Below, one piece after another: positions 21,570 through 26,196 of a DNA stretch of 26,196 bases. Source of the DNA: TC-15 sp034437275 (GTDB lineage: Bacteria; Chloroflexota; Anaerolineae; Aggregatilineales; Aggregatilineaceae). How positions within the stretch are numbered: the first letter of the stretch is position 1; each line of letters begins with the position of its first letter. A program made the position numbers and the translations under genes. Location of the stretch: NCBI GenBank assembly GCA_034437275.1, contig DAOTUD010000140.1, forward strand, positions 1 to 26,196, written 5' to 3'. The notes below the pieces were generated by a model. The model saw only the letters and a program-made list of their open reading frames with translations. It did not search any database and was not told the origin of the DNA.

Positions 21570-24500
21570 ATGAACTTCACACCTGAACAATCCGACGCCA
21601 TCTACACACACGACCGCAACCTGATCGTCACCGCTGGCGCGGGCAGCGGCAAGACGCGCGTGCTGGTCGAGCGCTTCATCGCGCTGCTGGACGCCAACCC
21701 GGATTGGGCGCTGCCGGACGTGGTGGCGATCACCTTCACCGAAAAGGCCGCCCGCGAGATGCGCGACCGGGTGCGCAGGGCGATTGAGGAACGCATCGCT
21801 GCTGCCGCCGCTGGCGACGATCCCGCCGCGCTGGAACGCTGGATGAATCACCAGGTCGCGCTCAACATGGCGCGCATCGGCACCATTCACAGCCTGTGTG
21901 CGCACATCCTGCGGGCCAACCCGGCAGCGGCGGAGCTGGACCCGTCCTTCGCGGTGCTGGACGAAACCGAGGCGGGCATCCTGCACGAGGACGCCGTCGA
22001 GCAAACGCTGGCCGACCTGGGCCATGGGGAGCACCCGGCGGCGCAACTGCTGGCTGCCTACGATGTGCGGGATGTGCGCGCGGTGCTGGCCGCGTACAGC
22101 ACGCCCAGCGACGCGGATCAAGTGCGCGCGGCGCTCGACAGCTCTCCCGACGCTCTGCTGGATCGCTGGCGGGCGGATTGGGCGGACGCGATGCAGCGTG
22201 TGATGGCCGAGGTGCGCGCCGACGAGACGCTCCGCGCGGCGTTGGCCTGGGAACCGGCGGGGGTTGGCTGGCCCGCCGATGACAAATTGATGGACAACTG
22301 GCGGCTGATCCGCCGGCAGACGCCCGCGCTGTTCGGCGACGACCCGGACGCCTTCGCGGACGCCGTCACGGCGCTGGCGGCGGGCATCAACCGGCGCGGC
22401 GGAAAGCAGGATAGTTGGGGCGGGGCGGACGGCGTGCGCGAATGTAAAGACGTGCTCGGCGTGTTCCAGGACTGGGCCAAAGGCTTTACCATGCTGCCCC
22501 GGCCTGACGACGATGCTGATGGCGCGGATCGTGCGGCAGCGGAATGGCTGCTGCTGTGGCGCGACGCGATCCTGCTGGCGGCGGAGACTTACACACGGCT
22601 CAAGGCCGACCGCGCCGTGCTGGACTTCGACGACCTCGAAACGCGGACGCGGGCGCTGCTCGCGGCGCATCCTGAGGTGACGGCACGCTGCCGCGCCGCG
22701 TTCCGGCAAGTGCTCGTCGACGAGTTCCAGGACACCAACCAGGCCCAGCGCGCGATCATCTACGCGCTGACTGGGGCGGGCGCGCCGGACCCGCCGGGCC
22801 GGGATGATGGGCAGGATGGGCGGCTGTTCGTGGTCGGCGATCCCAAGCAGAGCATCTACGCCTTTCGCGGGGCGGACGTGAGCGTCTTCGGGGCGGTGCG
22901 CGACGATCTGCGGGCGGCGGGCGGTGAAGAACTGCCGCTGTCCACCTCGTTTCGGGCGCATGAAAAACTGGTGACCGCGTTCAACGCCATTTTCGACCAC
23001 ATCCTGGCCGCGCGCGCCGACGATCCCTTCGCGGTGGCGCTGGAGTACCCGATGCGCGCCTTCCGGCCCGCGCAGCCGGCGCAGGTCGCGCTGCACGACG
23101 TGCCGATCAGCCTGCTGCTGCTCGACAGGCCGGATAAGGACCTGCATCCCGACTGGCAGCGCGCCGACGAACTGCGCCGTTGGGAAGCCTGGGAGCTGGC
23201 GCAGCACATCCACGATCTGGTGGCGGGCGAGCAGTTGGTGTGGGACGGGGACCTGCGGCACGACGATCCGCGCGTGCGGCACATCCCGGAGCACGCGCAT
23301 CCGGCAGGGCAGGGGGCCTATCGCCCGGTGTGCTACGGCGACATGGCGATTCTGTTCCAGGCCATGACGCGCGCGCCGCTGTACGAGGAGGTGTTTAAGG
23401 CGGCGGAACTGCCGTATGTTACCGTCGCTGGCCAGGGCTATTTCGACCGGCAGGAAGTGTGGGACCTGCTGCACCTGCTGCGCGCGCTGCACAACCCGGC
23501 GGATGACCTGGCGCTGGCGGTGGTGCTGCGGTCGCCACTGTTCGGCCTCAGCGACGAGGCGCTGTACGCGCTGCGCCTGCTGCGCGACGACACAGGCGCG
23601 CGTATGCCGCTGTGGGCGGCGTTGTTCGCCGGGGAGGTGCCGCTGTTCCCGGCGGAGGACGCGGCGGCGCGTGATTTTGCACGCGTGGTGCTGGACGAAC
23701 TGCGCGACATGGCTGGGCGCGCCACGATTGCCGAACTGCTGGCCCGCGCGCTGCACCTGACCGGCTACCTCGCCACGCTGACCGGGCTGCCGGACGGGGC
23801 GCGGCGGCGCGGCAACGTCGAGAAGCTGCTCGCGCTGGCGCGGGCGTCGGGGCGGGTGTCGCTGGGCGCGTTCAACGTGTACGCCCAGGACCTGACCGCG
23901 CGCGAGGTGCGCGAGGGCGAGGCGGTGGTCGCGATGGAGAACACCGTCACGCTGATGTCGGTCCACGCCAGCAAGGGGCTGGAGTTCCCGGTGGTGATCC
24001 TGGCCGATACTGCCTGGCGGCGCGGCCTCCGGCGCGGCGTGTTCACCGTCGACCGCGAGGCGGGCGCGGCCTGCAAGCTGCCGGTCGATGATCCGGACGG
24101 GGATGATCCACAGCCCTTCGCCTGGGAGTGGAGCGGGGAGTTGGCTGCACGCCGCGACCTGGCCGAACGCCGCCGCCTGCTGTACGTGGCGGCCACGCGC
24201 GCCCAGGATTATCTGGTGGTGAGCGGCTCGCGTGCCCATGCCAGCGACGGTACCTGGCTGCGGCAGTGGCTCACCGCGCTGGGGCTGGACGACGACGATC
24301 TGGCCCCTGGCCCGGACCCGGTGCGGTGGGAGTATCCGGGCGGCGCGTGCTGGTGCCTTGTGCCACCGGAGCCGCCCCAGGACCTCGCGCCGGGCACGGG
24401 TCGCGCGCGGACCGGCTGGGACGATCCGGCGGTGCAGGGCGCGCAGCTCGCCGCCGGTGTCGAGCCGGCGCTGCTGCCGCTGCTGGCCCCGGTGCCGGTC

Positions 24501-25223
24501 CCGATCGACGCCCCGGCGCGTGCCCTGACCGCCACGCAGATCGCCAAACTCGGGGAGGCGGCTGCCTACGAGCCGCCCGCACGCGGGCGCGCGGCGTTTC
24601 GCCATTCCGTGCTGCACGATGCGCCCGACGCGGTCCGCCCGCTGACCGACCAGCCGTCCGGCGGGGGGCGGCGTGTCGTCGGCGAAATGGTGCACCGGGC
24701 GCTGCAGGCGTGGCTGCTGGCGCGGTCCCCCTCGCTGGATGTGCTAAAAGCCCGGTTGGAGACCTACGCCTGGGAGCAGCACCTGACCGATCCGGCGCAG
24801 GTGCGGGACGCGATCCGGCAGGCGGAGGGACTGCTGGCGCGCTTCATGGCCAGCGATCTGTGCGACCGGCTGGCGCGAGCCGAGCATATTTACAGCGAAC
24901 TGCCGTTCGTGTACCTGACGTCGACCGGGCGCGCCATTCACGGCGTGATCGATGTGCTGTTCTGGGAGGGCGAGCAGTGGCACGTGCTGGACTTCAAGAC
25001 ATCGCCGGTGGCGTCCGACCGGGTGCCGGGTCATGCCCGGCGCTATTATCTGCAGCTTGGGGTATATGCTTCGGCGGTGGATGCCTTCACCGGTGCAGTG
25101 CCGCAGGCGTACCTGTACTACATTCACGCGGGGCGGTTGGTGCCGGTGACGCCGGGCGACTGGCGGCCCGCGCTCGACCGGCTGGAAGCTGACCTGCGCG
25201 CGGCACTGGACGTGCGGCGATGA
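21570..25223 (+). CDS. addA: AddA-like UvrD/Rep helicase with C-terminal nuclease domain
   Basis: Motor subunit of the AddAB-type recombination enzyme, 1217 aa, a normal AddA length. Superfamily 1A motifs in order: Q-motif region TPEQSDAI (4-11), Walker A AGAGSGKTR (22-30), AITFTEKAAREMRDRV (motif Ia), VDEFQDTNQAQ with DEFQD at 384-388 (motif II), VVGDPKQSIYAFRGAD (motif III), SVHASKGLEFPVVIL (motif V) and LLYVAATRAQDYLVV (motif VI). The C-terminal RecB-type nuclease has a conserved His (GEMVHRAL), GVID with Asp1128, and LDFKTS with Asp1141 and Lys1143. All catalytic residues are present, so with AddB there are two nuclease sites, as in Bacillus AddAB rather than RecBCD. The ATG follows GAGCAGGCG weakly. 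The stop overlaps the next start (ATGA). Confidence 0.93.
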   Translation: MNFTPEQSDAIYTHDRNLIVTAGAGSGKTRVLVERFIALLDANPDWALPDVVAITFTEKAAREMRDRVRRAIEERIAAAAAGDDPAALERWMNHQVALNMARIGTIHSLCAHILRANPAAAELDPSFAVLDETEAGILHEDAVEQTLADLGHGEHPAAQLLAAYDVRDVRAVLAAYSTPSDADQVRAALDSSPDALLDRWRADWADAMQRVMAEVRADETLRAALAWEPAGVGWPADDKLMDNWRLIRRQTPALFGDDPDAFADAVTALAAGINRRGGKQDSWGGADGVRECKDVLGVFQDWAKGFTMLPRPDDDADGADRAAAEWLLLWRDAILLAAETYTRLKADRAVLDFDDLETRTRALLAAHPEVTARCRAAFRQVLVDEFQDTNQAQRAIIYALTGAGAPDPPGRDDGQDGRLFVVGDPKQSIYAFRGADVSVFGAVRDDLRAAGGEELPLSTSFRAHEKLVTAFNAIFDHILAARADDPFAVALEYPMRAFRPAQPAQVALHDVPISLLLLDRPDKDLHPDWQRADELRRWEAWELAQHIHDLVAGEQLVWDGDLRHDDPRVRHIPEHAHPAGQGAYRPVCYGDMAILFQAMTRAPLYEEVFKAAELPYVTVAGQGYFDRQEVWDLLHLLRALHNPADDLALAVVLRSPLFGLSDEALYALRLLRDDTGARMPLWAALFAGEVPLFPAEDAAARDFARVVLDELRDMAGRATIAELLARALHLTGYLATLTGLPDGARRRGNVEKLLALARASGRVSLGAFNVYAQDLTAREVREGEAVVAMENTVTLMSVHASKGLEFPVVILADTAWRRGLRRGVFTVDREAGAACKLPVDDPDGDDPQPFAWEWSGELAARRDLAERRRLLYVAATRAQDYLVVSGSRAHASDGTWLRQWLTALGLDDDDLAPGPDPVRWEYPGGACWCLVPPEPPQDLAPGTGRARTGWDDPAVQGAQLAAGVEPALLPLLAPVPVPIDAPARALTATQIAKLGEAAAYEPPARGRAAFRHSVLHDAPDAVRPLTDQPSGGGRRVVGEMVHRALQAWLLARSPSLDVLKARLETYAWEQHLTDPAQVRDAIRQAEGLLARFMASDLCDRLARAEHIYSELPFVYLTSTGRAIHGVIDVLFWEGEQWHVLDFKTSPVASDRVPGHARRYYLQLGVYASAVDAFTGAVPQAYLYYIHAGRLVPVTPGDWRPALDRLEADLRAALDVRR

Positions 25224-26196
25224 GCGTGGGGCAGGTTCTCGCGGCGACACTGCCCCCCTGGGCACGGCCCGGCCATCCGGTGCTGCGCTATATGCTGCGC
25301 GGCATCCGGCACCAGTCCGCGCTGTGGCGCTGGATGGCGCGCGGGTTGGCCGCCGGTGTGGCGACGATCTTGCTCGGCCTGAGCTACTCCACCTATCGCC
25401 AGGGCACGCCGATTCTCGTCTCGAACGATGTGACCTCCGGCCTGTACCAGGTGTTGTATTTTCCGCTGCTGGTAGTGCAGTTCATTGTGGTGGTGGCGGC
25501 ACTGGTTGCCACCTCGCGCGCGCTGTTGGACGAGCAGCAGCGCGGCACGTGGGAGGCGATTCAGATCACCAGTTACGGGGCGGGGCTGGCGCTGCGCGCA
25601 CGCTGGGCGGCGGCCTTCTACCGGATGCGCGGGGCGCTGCTGGTGCTGCTGGCGGCGCGGGTGGTGTTCGTGGGGCGCATGATCGCCGGGCTGGCCGATT
25701 ATGACGGCTACCGGCTCGACCTGTACGTCGACGGCATCACGCCCGCCGTGTCGCTGGAGGTGGCCGGGCTGGCGCTGGCGGCGCTGATGACGGCGGCGCT
25801 GCTCCAGCCGTTCGCGCTGATCGGGCTGAACGCGGCGCTGGGCCTGTTCATCGCCACGCTGTCCCCGCGCCGGTATTACGTGGTGCTGATGCAGGGCATG
25901 ATCTTGATGCTGGCCTTTGTGTTGTTCGGGCTGGCGCTGCTGGTGGATGTGTTCGGGCAGATCACGGCGCGGTATCCGCCGGCGGGGGTATCCTGGCGCG
26001 AGACGCTGTTCGTGGCGGTGGCCGGGGACCAGGGCCTGCACCTGCTCGACCTGGACACGCTGCTCGTGCTGTGGGGGGAGGCGAAATATGGCGTATGGGT
26101 CGGTGTGGCGCTGCTAGGCATGGTGCTCGTCCAGGTGCTGCTGGCGGAAGGCTTGCTGCGCTGGGCGGAATGGCGCGCCGCGCGCCCGGCCCGGAA
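25220..26196 (+). CDS. ABC-2-like permease, truncated by the window edge
   Basis: The frame starts at ATG 25220, overlapping the addA stop (ATGA), and is open to the end of the window (325 codons read), so the C-terminus is missing. About six TM segments are visible (roughly 41-58, 77-103, 133-152, 174-208, 213-238 and 290-314). The loop DEQQRGTWEAIQITSYG (about 105-121) resembles the cytoplasmic coupling motif of ABC-2 permeases (E-x-x-R-G-T-x-E-x-x-x-x-T). I infer a permease subunit of an ABC transporter whose ATPase may lie beyond the window. Overlap with addA suggests coupled translation even though a functional link is not obvious. Confidence 0.7.
   Translation, partial: MSVGQVLAATLPPWARPGHPVLRYMLRGIRHQSALWRWMARGLAAGVATILLGLSYSTYRQGTPILVSNDVTSGLYQVLYFPLLVVQFIVVVAALVATSRALLDEQQRGTWEAIQITSYGAGLALRARWAAAFYRMRGALLVLLAARVVFVGRMIAGLADYDGYRLDLYVDGITPAVSLEVAGLALAALMTAALLQPFALIGLNAALGLFIATLSPRRYYVVLMQGMILMLAFVLFGLALLVDVFGQITARYPPAGVSWRETLFVAVAGDQGLHLLDLDTLLVLWGEAKYGVWVGVALLGMVLVQVLLAEGLLRWAEWRAARPAR

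Noticed and set aside
21060..24695. 1211-aa open frame on the minus strand opposite addA
   Set aside because: It is antisense to a gene with all helicase motifs, is rich in Arg, His and Gln with no domain, and is a normal by-product of GC-rich codon usage.

Overview
The window reads as GC-rich bacterial chromosome, most likely from the phylum Chloroflexota (Anaerolineae-like). This rests on several traits seen together: a GH57-type glycogen branching enzyme, a single-TM M23 peptidase with a long Pro/Thr linker, a secreted thrombospondin-3/WD40-like protein, GTG and TTG starts, and GC-rich dispersed palindromic repeats. The assignment is inference from gene content; no 16S or ribosomal marker lies in the window. 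I see no tRNA, rRNA, CRISPR array, transposase or phage gene.

Layout. 1-308: non-coding, with GC-rich palindromic repeats and a probable terminator for the next gene. 309-2153 (-): GH57 1,4-alpha-glucan branching enzyme. 2233-5848 (-): a three-gene NatAB-like ABC exporter operon (ATPase, permease, permease). 5849-6325: divergent intergenic region with another copy of the dispersed repeat. 6326-10879 (+): glgA, two small paralogous membrane proteins, glgC and a uridine-kinase-like P-loop protein, closed by a clear intrinsic terminator at 10905-10937. 10956-12320 (-): secreted TSP3/WD40-like protein, divergent from an M23 peptidase (12430-13359, +). Then come an isoprenylcysteine-methyltransferase-like membrane protein, a 104-aa stand-alone CBM48 glycogen-binding protein, a glycogen debranching enzyme and a membrane-anchored hypothetical protein. 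17156-25223 (+): an AddAB-type helicase-nuclease locus in which four very small genes (three membrane proteins and one orphan HisKA-like domain) sit between addB and addA. A truncated ABC-2-like permease, translationally coupled to addA, runs off the right edge.

How the genes work together. GlgC makes ADP-glucose, GlgA polymerises it, the GH57 enzyme adds branches and the debranching enzyme trims them; the CBM48 protein probably binds the polymer. That is nearly a full glycogen storage pathway, but it is spread over several transcription units and has no phosphorylase here. AddA and AddB together would resect double-strand breaks for recombination.

Most of the window is ordinary metabolism and repair. 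The parts most worth a second look are the small-gene insert between addB and addA (especially the 86-aa HisKA-like protein), the duplicated membrane-protein pair between glgA and glgC, the stand-alone CBM48 protein, and the dispersed palindromic repeats.
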